This document shows positions 1 to 10,909 of a stretch of 64,000 bases of DNA, piece after piece (within the stretch, counting starts at the first letter, position 1; every line of letters starts with the position of its first letter). Origin of the DNA: Cryptomeria japonica. Taxonomy: Eukaryota; Streptophyta; Pinopsida; Cupressales; Cupressaceae. Both the position numbers and the translations under genes were made by a program. The notes beneath the pieces are model-generated. The model was not told where the DNA came from and ran no database searches. It saw only the letters and a list, made by a program, of their open reading frames with translations. The stretch spans positions 285,509,957-285,573,956 of the forward strand of contig NC_081410.1 in the NCBI RefSeq assembly GCF_030272615.1. Reading direction: 5' to 3'.

Positions 1-298
1 GAAAGGATGAAAGTGAATCCTGAAGGAGGGAGGAGCAATGTCTCTACGCATGGTGCTGGTGACCTAGTTTTTACCATGGTACTTGCCCAGGGCGCCACCG
101 GAGTGGTTTTCACCGTTGGATGAAATTATTTGTCTTTACTTTTTTTAATTTTTTCAATTTTTTTTTTTTTTTGTGTCACAAGGCGCCTGTTTGCCAAGTT
201 TTCACCAAGTAACGATTTTTTTTGTTTTTATAATTTTTTTGTATTTTTGAAATTTTTGATTTTTTTTTTGTATTTTTGAATTAGGATATTCCGAAGAA
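1..298 (-). other. 3' untranslated region of Tat-1
   Basis: No coding frame follows the integrase stop at 299. The stretch holds T-rich runs (A-rich on the element strand, with 15 T at 158-172) and two GGCGCC hexamers near 92 and 183. The part around 178-215 closely matches 63,630-63,665, just after the integrase stop of the other minus-strand Tat element. It is therefore a conserved piece of the 3' UTR in this group. Confidence 0.7.
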
Positions 299-1385
299 CT
301 ATGTGTAGAACCTGCGAAGGTGCATGCTGTTGATAGGATCCTCCAAAGGTTCACCTTCTGTAGTTGAGAGCTGATATGCCCCAGAGCCATATACCGCTGT
401 GATGATGTAAGGACCAAGCCAATTTGGTTCAAACTTTCCCTTCTTCTCTCTGTCTTGTTGATTTTTAGGATTTTCTCTGAGAACCAAGTCACCTACCTCA
501 AATGTGCGAGGCTTGACTTTGTGATTGTAGCTGCGACTCATTCGTTGTTGGTAAGCCTTGAGATGATTAAAAGCAGTTTGTCTCCATTCATCTAGCAGTT
601 CCAGTTCTTGTAAGCGAGAGACTCTGTAATCTTCATCAGTGATGATGTTTTGCAAAGAGACCCGTAAAGAGGGTAACTCGACCTCGATAGGCAAGATGGC
701 TTCAGAACCATAGACTACTAAATAGGGTGTAGCTCCTGTAGGTGTACGGACGCTTGTGCGGTAGGCCCAAAGTGCAGGATTAAGTTGAATATGCCAAGTA
801 CGACCAGCATCGTCGACTGTCTTCTTTAGGATTTTAAGGATTGTTTTGCTAGACGCCTCAGCTTGGCCATTGCCTTGGGGGTAATATGGTGTGGAGAAAT
901 GATGAGAGATATGGAAGCAGTCACAGAGTTCGCGAACATCCTGATTTTTGAAGGGACGCCTGTTATCAGTGATAATGGAAACATGAATACCATATCAGCA
1001 AATGATATAGTTAAGGATGAAGGTAGCAATCTATTTTCCAGTGACTTGTGTGAGAGGCACGGCTTCAATCCATTTTGTAAAATACTCTGTGGCAGTGATA
1101 ATGAATTTATGACCATTGGAAGAAGGAGGGTGAATCTTGCCTATGAGATCGAGTCCCCATTGACAAAAGGGCCAAGGAGACGCAAGTGGCTGTAGTTCTT
1201 GTGCTGGCGCATGTATGAGGTTTCCATGAATTTGACATTGCTTACATTTCTTGACAAACTAATATGAGTCTTTTTCCATATTGGGCCAGTAATATCCAGT
1301 CCTAATGAGTTTCTTGGCCAAGGTAGGACCACTAGCATGTGGACCACATATCCCTTCATGCACTTCCCGTAACGCAATCTGGGCT
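299..1385 (-). pseudogene. Tat-1 integrase
   Basis: The frame starts with an HHCC-type zinc region (HEGICGPHASGPT, then CKQCQIHG). The catalytic core follows: WGLDLIGKI holds the first Asp, SIITDNRRPFKN the second (the usual DNG reads DNR), and GNGQAEASSKT the Glu. The C-terminal part has GDLVLRENP and KFEPNWLGPYII, ends in MHLRRFYT, and shows no chromodomain, as expected for Tat. Stops lie at 1,261-1,259 (TAG) and 1,033-1,031 (TAG, where Trp is expected). There is no frameshift. The enzyme would insert the cDNA into the genome, but this copy cannot make it whole. Confidence 0.9.
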
Positions 1386-2281
1386 TTATCGCTTTCTAGA
1401 CATCTAAGAAGAGTGCCATATAGACCTCGCCGGTATAGGATATCAGCTAAAATGACATATCGAGAGGATTGGCAAATGAAGGTGCGGCGTTGGTTATTTG
1501 ATAGATCAGGAGGTAGGATATTGTTGTGAAGGTATGTGAAGATGGAACCATATAACTGGGATTCAGGACCAACAACACATATTATTTCAGTAGGAGTGAT
1601 CTCATATGAAGGGACCAAAAGGTTATCCACCAAGAACTCATAGCGGGTCTCATTTGGAGGTAAATCGATCAATGAAGCAATTGTAGCCATGACATCTGCG
1701 GTGCGATTCTGCTCTCTTGGTATCTGCTCAAAATCTATCCTTGTAAAGTGTTGTTTCAGACCATCCACCATTTGTTTATAAGGCATTAACTTTTCATCTT
1801 TTGTTTGATAATCACCAGTTGCTTGACGGATAACAAGTTGGGAGTCTCCAAAAACACGAAGTTCCTGGATCTTCCATTGAACTACAATTCGTAATCCTAT
1901 TGTTAATGCCTCATATTCCTCTATATTGTTAGTGCAAGGAAATGATAAGCAGTATGATTTTGGTATAGAATCCCCTCGAGGAGTTATAAAGAGGATTCCA
2001 GCTCCTGCCCCATGCTGTGTGTATGAGCCATCGAAGTACAGTTGCCATGGCTTTGCATGTGATACTGTTAAAATGGATTCATCTGGAAATTCTGAACGTA
2101 AAGGAACATCATCTATCATGGGAGCATCTGCTAATTGATCTGCGATGGCTTGTCTTTTTATTGCTTTTTTGTCCACATACTCGATGTCAAATTCACTCAG
2201 TATCATTACCCATTTGGCCAGTCGCCCAGTGAGTGTTGCTTTATTGAGAAGGTATTTTAATGGATCAATTCTTGCAACCAA
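1386..2281 (-). pseudogene. Tat-1 second (archaeal-type) RNase H
   Basis: This stretch is one open frame. It begins with the tail of the RT-linked RNase H and connection (LTGRLAKWVMILSEF). A second RNase H fold follows at about 2,050-1,670: WQLYFDGSYTQHGAGAG gives the first catalytic Asp, NIEEYEAL the Glu, FGDSQLV the next Asp, and NRTADVMATIAS the last. In Tat elements this acquired domain sits between the native RNase H and integrase, as here. Its job is thought to be removal of RNA primers and template during reverse transcription. All four acidic residues are visible. Confidence 0.88.
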
Positions 2282-2659
2282 CTTAGTCTTATGAGTGAGG
2301 ATGTAATGTCATAATTTCTATGAAGCAAAGACCACAGCAAGACATGCGCGCTCAATTGGTGTGTAGTTTAGCTCGTATCCCACCAATGTGCGACTGATAT
2401 AGTATACTGTTTTTTCCTTGCCTTCAGCGATTTGTTGCGCTAAGAGTGCCCCCAGTGCTATTGGAGTAGCTGAAATGTATAATAACAGTGGTTGATCTGG
2501 AACTAGTGGCATCAGAACTGGCGGATTTAGAAGATAATCTTTGAGCGTCTGGAAAGCCTGTTGACATTTGTCATCCCATTTGAATTTGATGTTTTTATGT
2601 AGCAGGTGCTGAAAAGGATTACACTTATCTACCAGTTGTGCTATGAATCTTCGAATGGA
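2282..2659 (-). pseudogene. Tat-1 RT-linked RNase H
   Basis: The frame continues from RT. It includes FKWDDKCQQAFQTLKDYL, then LLLYISATPIALGALLAQQ, where the usual YLAAS/D core is altered, and YYISRTLVGYELNYTPIERACLA. Stops are at 2,662-2,660 (TAA), 2,320-2,318 (TAG) and 2,311-2,309 (TGA). The native RNase H is already degenerate in Tat elements, which fits the presence of the second domain downstream. No indel is needed to read through it. Confidence 0.85.
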
Positions 2660-3364
2660 TTAGAGTCTGCCTTGTAAGGATCGAAGTTGACTGATATTTC
2701 TTGGTGGTTGCATTTCCAAGATAGCTTTGAATTTTGCTGGATCTGCTTCAATTCCTCTTTTAGATACAATGAATCCTAGGAGCTTCTCGGAGGTTACTCC
2801 AAAGACACATTTCTTAGGGTTTAATCTTACTTTGTATTTTTCCAACCGATCAAAGGCAACTGAAAGTATGTCCAAATGTGTATTTCTGTCTATTGATTTG
2901 ACCAAGAGGTCATCAACATAATCTTCCACAGTTACATGCATGAGATATAGAAAGATAGTAGTCATGGCTCTTTGATATGTAGCACCTGCATTCTTTAACC
3001 CGAAAGGCATGACATTCCAGCAAAAAGTTCCCCATGGACAAGTAAATGATGTTTTGTGTTGATCCTCAGGTGCAATTCTTATCTGATTATAGCCAGAGAA
3101 TCCATCCATTAATGATAGCATTTCATGACCTGTTGTGAGATCAACAATGAAGTCTATGTTTGGCAATGGGAAGTCATCCTTTGGACAAGCTTTATTGATG
3201 TCTCTGAAATCTGTGCAAATTCTGATGCTGCGATCTGGTTTACTGATAGGTACCAAGTTAGAGATCCATTCAGGATAATCAATTGGGCGTATGAATCCGA
3301 CATCGAGTAATTTCTCAAGTTCTTCTTTGACTAGTAATGCCACTTGTGGATGCATTTTTCTCAA
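2660..3364 (-). pseudogene. Tat-1 reverse transcriptase
   Basis: The motifs are classic Ty3/gypsy: GFIRPIDYPEWISNLVPI, DFRDINKACPKDDFPLP, LMDGFSGYNQI, FCWNVMPFGLKNAGATYQRAM and the catalytic box VEDYVDDLLVKS. RLNPKKCVFGV and LGFIVSKRGIE follow. The domain copies element RNA into cDNA in the virus-like particle. The catalytic YVDD is intact. Stops flank it at 3,370-3,368 (TAG) and 2,662-2,660 (TAA). Confidence 0.93.
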
Positions 3365-3367
3365 TTT

Positions 3368-4447
3368 CTATTTTACTGGTTTTGCCCTCGGTTTGACCGT
3401 CAGATGATGCATTACCAAATCCGGATCTAATCCCGGCATATCAGCATATGACCAGGCGAAGTTGATTTGTCTCTTTTTGAAGAAACTTATGAATTTTGAC
3501 CTTTCAGACTCTGTCAATGATTGAGCTAGGAATATGTTGTGTGGAACCTCTTCTGTACCGATATTTGTTTTGATAGTCTCCTTTACCAACATGGATGATT
3601 TTTCCTCATATGATGCTGGGAGAATGTCGAGCCTTCCCTCTTTGGGTGCCTCAGAGAGGTTTTTACCCTCAGATACGTCCTTTCTTTTTACTTTTTTGGG
3701 GTCAGATAGCACCACAATGTGGTTTTTGCCATAAGACCCTTGATTTGTTCTTATTTTCACATTTTTGCGACTGGAAGGTCCGACACCCTCACCAAAATAT
3801 GCCACGCTATTGAGTTCTATGGTGTATCCCACTTTATGGTCTCCAGGGGGAAGATCATTTCGTATGCCTAGATAGTCAATAAAAGCTTCATCATTTTGAA
3901 ATGTATCCAACTGTGCAGGTCCTTCATGATCCCAGTCAATGAGTTGGTGGCAAACAAGGGGAAGGCCATTAATGTCTTCAAAGTTAGCGGGGGTAAGAGT
4001 GAAGATGTGGTTATATTCGGGTATGTCAAGGTAATTATTGAGGTCATTGATGGCACTCTCCTCATCAATCTCAATCACGAATGAATCCAAATTATCATTA
4101 CTAGTAGCGCATTCCGGGACAGGTGTTCTCATCCTATGTGATTTCAACCTAGAACCTTGAGACGAAGACTGTGTGGAATCCTCATGGGTTGTTTCCTGAC
4201 CAACTCTAAATTTGTTATAAAACTCCTCCTCTTCTATGGGTTCACCTGGCTCTCTGAATGTCTCGGTGAGTTCGTAGTCACTGGAAGACTTGTCGGAACC
4301 CCATTCCCATTTGTTGGAATCTGTGGAATAGCGATTCTCTTGTTGAATCTTGGCAGCTTTGATTTGTAAGGCTTCTTCTGTCCTTTGGGTGTGGACTTTT
4401 GAAGTTAAGAAACCAAGTCCTTTCGAGCGTTCCTTCTTGAAAGTCAA
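3368..4447 (-). pseudogene. Tat-1 spacer between protease and RT
   Basis: This is an open frame of 359 codons, rich in acidic and polar residues (EPGEPIEEEEFYNKF and similar). It ends in FISFFKKRQINFAWSYADMPGLDPDLVMHHL, the conserved lead-in to gypsy RT. It starts in a different frame from the protease: the protease stop TGA (4,446-4,444) overlaps the TTG at 4,447. The shift is either a one-base indel or a recoding site. The spacer has no recognised enzymatic domain. Confidence 0.8.
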
Positions 4448-5556
4448 TTCAGGTGTAAAGGTTCAATGATGCCTTCCTTTCGCAACCCCAGAGGGCTTTT
4501 TCCATCATACCCAAATTTTTGTAGAATTTTGAAGCCTTTGCCATATTTCTCACATGGTAGATTGATGTGGTCTTGTGTTTCCTCTTCATTATCTCTGAAA
4601 AGCATTTGGTATAAACCTTCCTCTTCTAGTTCACCCCATCTTTGAAAAGTAGTAGGGTCCCATTTGAGCGTCATGATGGAGATTTGCTTGTTAGGATGTG
4701 GTCTTCCATATTCTTTTGGGGAACTCATGACTTGTCTTAAGTACATGGTCTGATTGAAAGCATATTCCCCCATGCCTTTGTCCTGAAACTTGCCTCTAAG
4801 CTCACCTTGTTTGGATGTCGAAGGTTTTAATGACTCAGGATCAATGTATGCCGACGAAGGAACAACCTCCCGATTACTAGGAATGATGGTCTCAGTCTTT
4901 GATTTCAGGTTATTGCAATATATGAATGGATTAGGATCGCCATTAACTATTACTTCCACTCCATTATGAGGAAACTTAATGCATTGGTGATATGTGGATG
5001 GGACTGCCCTCATTTCATGGATCCAAGGACGTCCTAGTAATATGTTATAAGTGAGATTTAAATCTAGGACTTGACAGACCACATCCTTTGTAACTAGTCC
5101 CACTCTGAGAGGTAAGATGACTGTACCCTTGGATGAACGCTCTTCATCATCATATGCCTTAATGGTGATCTTGTTTGTAGAATTCACAGCTTTATCAGAA
5201 TATCCCAATTGTGTGATAGTGCTTAATGTGCAAATGTTTAGACCTGCTCCTCCATCTATCAAGACTCATTTTATTCGATGTTTGTGTATGAAGGCTTCAA
5301 TGTGTAAGGGTGCATTATGCGGCTGACTTACAGAGGCGTCATCAGCTTCTATGAATGTAAGGGAGTGTGGAATGGAAAGGTATCCCACCATGGCTTGAAA
5401 TTGGTCCACATTTAGATCAGTAGGAACAGTAGTATCTCTCAAGATTTTATCAAGAATGGCTTTATGTGCGGGAGATATGCGTAATAGTTCAAGGATTGAA
5501 ATGAGCGCGGGTGTCTTCCCTAACTGTTCTACAAGGTCATACTCAGGTTTGGTTGA
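4444..5556 (-). pseudogene. Tat-1 aspartic protease region
   Basis: The active-site motif is LIDGGAGLNICTLST, just after an in-frame TGA at 5,265-5,263. It is followed by NILLGRPWIHEMRAVPSTYHQ, the second conserved block of retroelement proteases. The C-terminal end has G-patch-like spacing (GKGFKILQKFGYDGKSPLGL). The protease would cut the Gag-Pol polyprotein. The upstream part (5,556 to 5,266) is gag-protease linker in the same frame. The frame stays open to 4,444, where pol changes frame. Confidence 0.86.
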
Positions 5557-6921
5557 TCAAGAGGCAGTGTTTTTAGCTGGAGCACCTTGCAAAGTGATCT
5601 TACCTCGACGGGTTGTAACATGACATTCAGAGGTAGGTTCGGAAGAAGATCCAACACCTTTTAGGACAATCTTGGGTCTCTGAGTAGAATTCTCAGATGT
5701 TTTGTCCTTGATGATAATAGTAGAGATGTAATTGTCCATTGAGATGTTATTGGTAGTTGAATCATAGTTGTAAGGTGCTCTAGTGTAGTTGGCTTGGTCA
5801 TTTGTGGCTTTAGCTTTTCCCTTGTCATGTTTTGGGAATGGTTCCTTAAACATCTCATGTTCTTGATTAGACGAATGTCCCTCAATCTCAATGTCACCTC
5901 TATCAATGAGATCTTGTATGATGTTCTTCAGTCGATGAAAATTTCATGTCTTATGACCCTTGCTCTTATGAAATTCACAATACTCATCATCATTCCACCA
6001 ATTTGGTTTAACCTTTGGTTCATATGGGGGAAAATCTGGAACTGTGATCACCTTGTTTGCCACTAACTTCTTGAAAACTGACTCAAGTGGTTCTCCCAAA
6101 GGAGAGTACTTCCTTCGTGACCTGGAAGTTGTTTGAGTATTCACTTGATTGTTTGTAGAACTTGATCCTGAAAAGATGACTTTGGGTCGCACTATGTTGG
6201 CATCAACAACACCATCATTGACTATGTTCTTGTTTTTATTCCAAAATCTTGGCTTGTCTTTTCCTTTAAAGTCATCTTTGTTTTCCTTGAATATTTTAAT
6301 GACTCCTTGTTCAATTAGGACCTTTTCTATCGCTAAGCCTTTTTCAATGACGTCCTTGAAGGTAGACAAACAAGCTTTCCTTAGATCATAGCCAATGTCT
6401 TTGTTAACATTTTGTGTGAACATCTCTACCATTTGTTTTTGTGGAATTTCACAAGAGCATCTGCTGGCTAGATTTCTCCATCTTTGTAAAAATGATGCAA
6501 AAGATTCTCCCTCTTTTTGCTTAGTGTTGCACAAAGTAGTGATTGATATGTCTGTCTCTATGCTGTAGGAGAAATGTTGAATAAATGCCTCTGCTAAGTC
6601 ACCCCATGACTTAATTCCAGGTGGAAGTTGGGAGAACCATTCCATAGCTTGATCACCTAAGCTTTGTGGGAATAATCTCATCAAATATGTCTCTTCTGCT
6701 GCTACCTCAATGCAAGTTGTGAAAAACTGTCTTATGTGTGCCTTAGGATCCCCTTTTCCTCTATACTTGTCAAATTTAGGCGTCACAAAGTGTGTAGGAA
6801 AAGGAGGCATTGGAATGCTCTTGTCAAATGGATAAGGACATATGTCTCTCATTGTGTATGTTGGCTTCGGTGTATTTATGTCCTCCATTTTCTTTTGTAA
6901 GTCCCTGATTTGTTGCTCCAA
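5557..6921 (-). pseudogene. Tat-1 Gag capsid core and C-terminus
   Basis: The retrotransposon Gag fold is seen in GDPKAHIRQFFTTCI, AMEWFSQLPPGIKSWGDLA, FIQHFSYS and LCNTKQKEGESFASFLQRW. A YCEFHKSKGH motif near 5,960 stands where a zinc knuckle is expected. The Lys-rich tail (5,853-5,557) continues in frame. Stops at 5,946-5,944 and 5,559-5,557 are TGA, where Arg codons are likely. Gag would build the particle that packages element RNA. Confidence 0.86.
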
Positions 6922-6939
6922 ATTGCTCTTAGGTGGAGA

Positions 6940-7824
6940 TCAACTTCTTGGACCATACCCCATGCTTGAGGCACCAATTGGAGGAGGATCATGTTGCATA
7001 TATGGATGATATTGATCATACACATGTTCATATGGAGGAGGTCTATAATGATGTTGCATATATGGACCACTTGGTATAGATTCATGTTGAGGAACCCCAT
7101 ATCTATTTTGCGCATGTATACCATATTCTACAGACATGTCATGTTCCATTGTGTTGCCCCCAAATTTGACATGAGGTTTCCTTGTGTCCAAATTTTGAGC
7201 GTGCCTTTGAACATCCAATTGTTTTGGTGGTTGATCCTTAGCATTGGTATGTGATTGAGCATATTTGTCTGCATAAGACTTCCATAATGGTCTCCGAAGG
7301 TGGGTATCATATGTTTGACCATGTGTATGTGGGATCTCTGGTTTTTGAAGCAAAGCTGATGGTGATTCAAGTACCATGTGTGGTCCTCTATTTCCTCCAC
7401 TATTAGGTCTCCTTTGATCCATGTTGGAGTGAGGTTGTTGCAAAGGTCTATGTTCCATTATTTGAGACATGTCAAAATCATGAGGTATCTTGGCTCCACT
7501 TTGTGCCATCATGTGTAAGAAGTATTGTCTATCTCTCCTCATTATTTCCTCAACCAATCGATTGAAATGGGGATTCATAATGGATTCTTCCACATTTGCT
7601 GAATGTACTGAAAAGTTGTCCACATTGTCATTTTGTGTAGCATTGTTGTTTATAGTGTCCATGTTCTCAACATTTGGATTGTTTCTATAGACATCCATGT
7701 CAGGTAATGTAGTATGATCAGAATTGAAAAAGATCTCATTGTCATACTCATAAGAACTCATGTTTGCGGACTCTTGAGCCTCTTTAGTTTCTCTCCTAGA
7801 TTTTTGAAGACGGGTTTCAACCAT
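6940..7824 (-). pseudogene. Tat-1 Gag N-terminal region
   Basis: The frame starts at an ATG at 7,824 (MVETRLQKSRRETKEAQ), the first start after the leader. It is 294 codons long, rich in His, Gln, Pro and Asn, with PHMVLESPSALLQKP and many MQHH/PPP runs. It ends at a TGA (6,942-6,940) followed by in-frame coiled-coil residues (LEQQIRDLQKKMEDI) that begin the core. The region is poorly conserved in Tat Gag proteins. The start is supported by position and frame rather than by a conserved motif. Confidence 0.75.
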
Positions 7825-8289
7825 GAACTAGGTATTGACCAAGATGTGTGAGACTAGATGAAAAATGGAAAGAGTATGGAAGACCAAGAGTTGGATGGAA
7901 TGTAAATGAATCTGAGGTGTACTTGCAATGTCCAAAGTGTAAGACCAAGTATGTATGTAGTAGAGTAGGTGTGACTTCCAAAGAGAGGATAGTTTCTCTT
8001 GATGAGGTAAGTTGACCTTGACTCTAAGTAAGACCAAATGAGACCCAAAGGTAAGAAACCTTGATGAGGGACCACTTAGGAAAGTGTTGTTGTATGTAGT
8101 GTGTTGACAAAGTATGATGAGGACAAGCAAGTGACCTTTTGACTCAAGTTTAGACAAGTGTGAATGTAATGAGAGATGTAAAGCAATGATGGACTTTGTG
8201 AGACCCAAGGACAGGTTGAATGCTAAATGAAACCTTAGAGAGATGACCTAGGAAGCTCAAGATTTCTGAAACTGACTGTATTTGCTTGC

Positions 8290-8600
8290 TGGACTATAAC
8301 AGTTTTTCAATTCTGGACACAGACACGACTGTATACTTCACTGACGCGGTCTCCTGACATAGACGCTACTCTATTTAACACAGATGCGCTTATGAGATTT
8401 TCTTGTTTATGCTTGCTGGACTGTAACAGTTTTTTTTTTCAATTTTGGACACAGACATGCCTGTATACTTCACAGACGCGGTTACTAGACACAGACGTAT
8501 TTATATTCCACACAGACACTATTCTGCCTTTCACAGACACGCCTAGACAACATAGACGCTGTTAAAACAGACACAGACACGTTTCTGTAAAATTTGTGCA
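8290..8600 (-). repeat. Word array 2 in Tat-1 leader (CACAGACGCG-like)
   Basis: About eleven degenerate copies of a word near ACACAGACGCG (read on the plus strand) lie in 300 bases. Variants include CACTGACGCGG, ACATAGACGCT, ACACAGATGCG and TCACAGACACG. They are spaced irregularly by about 20-35 bases in AT-rich sequence. The spacing is not constant, so it is an interspersed word array and not a simple tandem repeat. Confidence 0.8.
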
Positions 8601-8839
8601 ATTTTTTCCAATCTGTGAAGTCATTTTGTTGTGACTCAATCTGACTATTTGACTGATTTTCGTGACAAGAGGACATAGTGTTGATGAAGACCCAATGTTT
8701 GCAAGTGTCTAGACTCAAGATGACTCCAAGAAAAGTGTGTTGTTTGATGTAAAATTGTTTTGCATACACTTGAAGACACAAAAGACACAATGTTTTGCTG
8801 TTTGGTCTTGAATGTTTGAATGTTTAAAATAAGTCAAGC

Positions 8840-9245
8840 ACAATTCTTATGGCTGGCCAAGACAATAGTTGTTGATCCCACATAGGGTTTTACCCCTGAG
8901 GCTACGCTATTCAGAGTGGATACTTAGATGGTTGACCTCACTAGCTCCACCCTCGGCACTCACTTCTCGGGTCAGCCAAGCATCAGTCCCCATGAAAACT
9001 CCCCATGGTGAACTTTGTATCTCTACTAAGAACCGTATGTGTGTGGGCCGCTACCAGAGGTCCGACCTCCTACCCCAACAACTAGAAGGATTTGGGCTTC
9101 TAAAACAAAAAGGTGCTAGTAAGGGCATCCGCTCATGTGGCCATACATGCGGCACTTTCAGCTCTGTAAATACAGAAGGCTCCCAGCCGGTAGGGGTTAC
9201 GCCCTACAACTGATCAAATAAATTTGATCAAATGGGTTTATGGGG
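8840..9245 (-). other. GC-rich block in Tat-1 leader
   Basis: About 400 bases stand out as GC-rich within an AT-rich leader, with complementary short stretches such as GTAGGGGTTACGCCCTAC near 9,190. No convincing coding frame is present. It sits between the two word arrays. A folded RNA signal (packaging, dimer linkage or internal entry) is a possibility, but only an inference from composition and place. Confidence 0.5.
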
Positions 9246-9794
9246 AGACATAGTGTCGGTATGAACTAATCAGCACACGTTATTCATAGTTTTCACCATG
9301 AATACATTTATTTATAGTGGTTCGGAAGAAGATGGCTTTTTTTTTGCTACCACTTGGGTCGTTCTCTTCTCACTATTAGTATTAATGACCACACGGGAAG
9401 ACAGGCCCTCTAAAGAATTAAACAAAAAGAGCCTATTGCTCAAGACACAAAAGACAATGATTCAATTTTAGTGCACCAATGGAAGTGTTTGCTAGTCTAT
9501 GAAAACAAGGCACACAATAAAAATAAAAAAAACCTTGCCAAGGACCTGCACCAAAGATTTGTTAGTAGTTTGGGTTGTTTCAAATGATCACCCCTTCCTG
9601 CAAGCACACAAGTTAGGTAAATTTTAAAACCCAAAAGACTTTGTGAAAATAGGGGCCTTCAACCAAATGATTTTGCTTCCAAGACAAGCTGCACCAATTT
9701 TGTTAGCTAGATCTGAAAATGTTAGCTCAAAATAAACCAGATCTGAAACCCTACATGCAAAATCCGAAAACTGAATCAATAAAATTTCAAAATT

Positions 9795-10045
9795 TTGAAA
9801 CAGGCCACACACAGACACGATTACCTCGGACACAGATGCGGTTCTGAGATGCAAACGTGGTTCTGTGAGACACAGACATGAATAAAAATCACAGACGCTC
9901 TTTCCAAACATAGACGCGGGTAGAAATGACACAGACGCGCCTCCTTGGAACCTGCAAAATGAAATATTGACAAAACACAGACGTGGATCCAGTTGTCGCA
10001 GACGTGCCTTAGAATCAAAAACGCGATCTGACAGTGCACAGACGC
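9795..10045 (-). repeat. Word array 1 in Tat-1 leader (CACAGACGCG-like)
   Basis: About eleven further copies of the same word lie close to the primer site. Examples are CACAGACACG, ACACAGATGCGG, TCACAGACGCT, ACATAGACGCGG, ACACAGACGCGCC, ACACAGACGTGG and GCACAGACGCG. With array 2 this gives some 22 copies on the two sides of the GC-rich block. Confidence 0.8.
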
Positions 10046-10136
10046 GAAAATTCCGAAAATGCTACCGAAAATGTTCGATCTGCAACTTCAAAAACACAAG
10101 ATCTGCAACAAGGAGGTTAAATGCAAAGGGACAGGA

Positions 10137-10154
10137 GTCCCACCGGGCGTGCCA
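10137..10154 (-). other. Tat-1 primer binding site
   Basis: On the minus strand the bases just inside the LTR read TGGCACGCCCGGTGGGAC. The leading TGG pairs with a tRNA CCA end. It resembles the Tat-2 site at 59,492, TGGCGCCCACCGTGGGGC. I do not assign the tRNA. Confidence 0.75.
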
Positions 10155-10157
10155 AAA

Positions 10158-10909
10158 TGAATATGGTGAAAATGGATAACAATAATAACAATATTGAAAG
10201 GCTAAATGAATCCAACCACAAAACCCTAGCCTAACAATCAACAAAGATCCACCATAACATATGAAGATTACCTAAGACAATGCAAATCACATGAAATCAT
10301 AAAGATTATACCATCACATGTCCAATAGAGTTTTGATCTCCATTCTTCCTATCTCCATTGATCTTGCTTGATATATTTGCTCTCAGATTTTATATGCACA
10401 AGAGCTCAACAAAGAACGGAATGTGGTTGCAAGTAGGATCGTAGTGTAGTCAAGTCCTTACGATGATTGATTAGGGTTTGATAATGAAGGAAGCATCTCC
10501 TTATATAGAAGACACAATATGAAATGGAGGGATAAGATTGAGAGGTGTAAAAGGAGGTCGGCTATGATTAGAGGGTAGGTAAAGGAAATAATAAAATAAT
10601 GAAAGAGGTAGGTAGTGTATGAATTAAGAGATGAATGACATGTGTCATGGGTAGAAAAAGTTAATGAATTAATTAAATAAATAAAGATTTATTTAATAAA
10701 TAGAAGAAGTGGGATAATTAAATAAATAAGATATTTATTTAATTTTAGGAAAAAGGATAATTTAAATAAATAAATGTATTTATTTAAATGAGAAATAAGG
10801 CTAGAAGAGGATAAATGAATTAATTAAATAAATAAGGATTTATTTAATTAATAGAAGAATTAAGCTTAGATATTTATTTAATTAGACTGGACAATTTTGG
10901 GTGTCTACA
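10158..10909 (-). repeat. Tat-1 5' LTR
   Basis: This LTR of 752 bp starts TGTAGACACCC on the minus strand at 10,909 and ends in CA at 10,158, four bases from the primer site. The U3 part is an AT-rich series of TTAATTAAATAAATA-like pieces (10,640-10,890). The start matches that of the Tat-2 LTR (TGTAGACGC). No partner LTR lies in the window. Confidence 0.85.
10499..10508 (-). promoter_or_regulatory. TATA box of Tat-1 LTR promoter
   Basis: The minus strand reads CTATATAAGG inside the LTR, about 400 bases from its start. Transcription should begin about 30 bases further on, near 10,470, which sets the U3/R border. This is the only good TATA match in the LTR outside the AT-rich U3 array. Confidence 0.6.

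Larger units (their letters stand above)
7825..10136 (-). other. Tat-1 leader (5' UTR) between primer site and gag
   Basis: This stretch of about 2.3 kb has no plausible gene. On the element strand it runs: primer site, first word array, AT-rich stretch, GC-rich block, second word array, then a stretch with several short ORFs (8,208-7,828) up to the gag ATG. A leader this long is typical of Tat elements. The short ORFs inside it (for example at 9,624-9,932 and 8,485-8,790) have biased, repeat-driven composition and are not counted as genes. Confidence 0.7.
1..10909 (-). mobile_element. Tat-1: Ty3/gypsy Tat-type LTR retrotransposon, 3' end outside window
   Basis: Minus-strand order is LTR, primer site, leader, gag, protease, RT, RNase H, second RNase H, integrase. 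A second, archaeal-type RNase H between the RT-linked RNase H and integrase is the mark of the plant Tat lineage. Gag-protease (7,824-4,444) stays in one frame and pol (4,447-299) in another. Ten in-frame stops break them, so the copy is dead. The 3' LTR should lie left of position 1. Its 5' LTR interrupts relic G at 10,909/10,910, so it is younger than that relic. Confidence 0.93.

Noticed and set aside
863-1195. Plus-strand ORFs over the Tat-1 pol region
   Set aside because: They lie opposite integrase and RNase H motifs read on the minus strand and have no features of their own.
9624-10039. Minus-strand ORFs rich in Cys and Val in the Tat-1 leader as small Cys-rich proteins
   Set aside because: The Cys/Val pattern is the translated leader word (GCGTCTGTG). 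The ORFs are not conserved with the Tat-2 leader.
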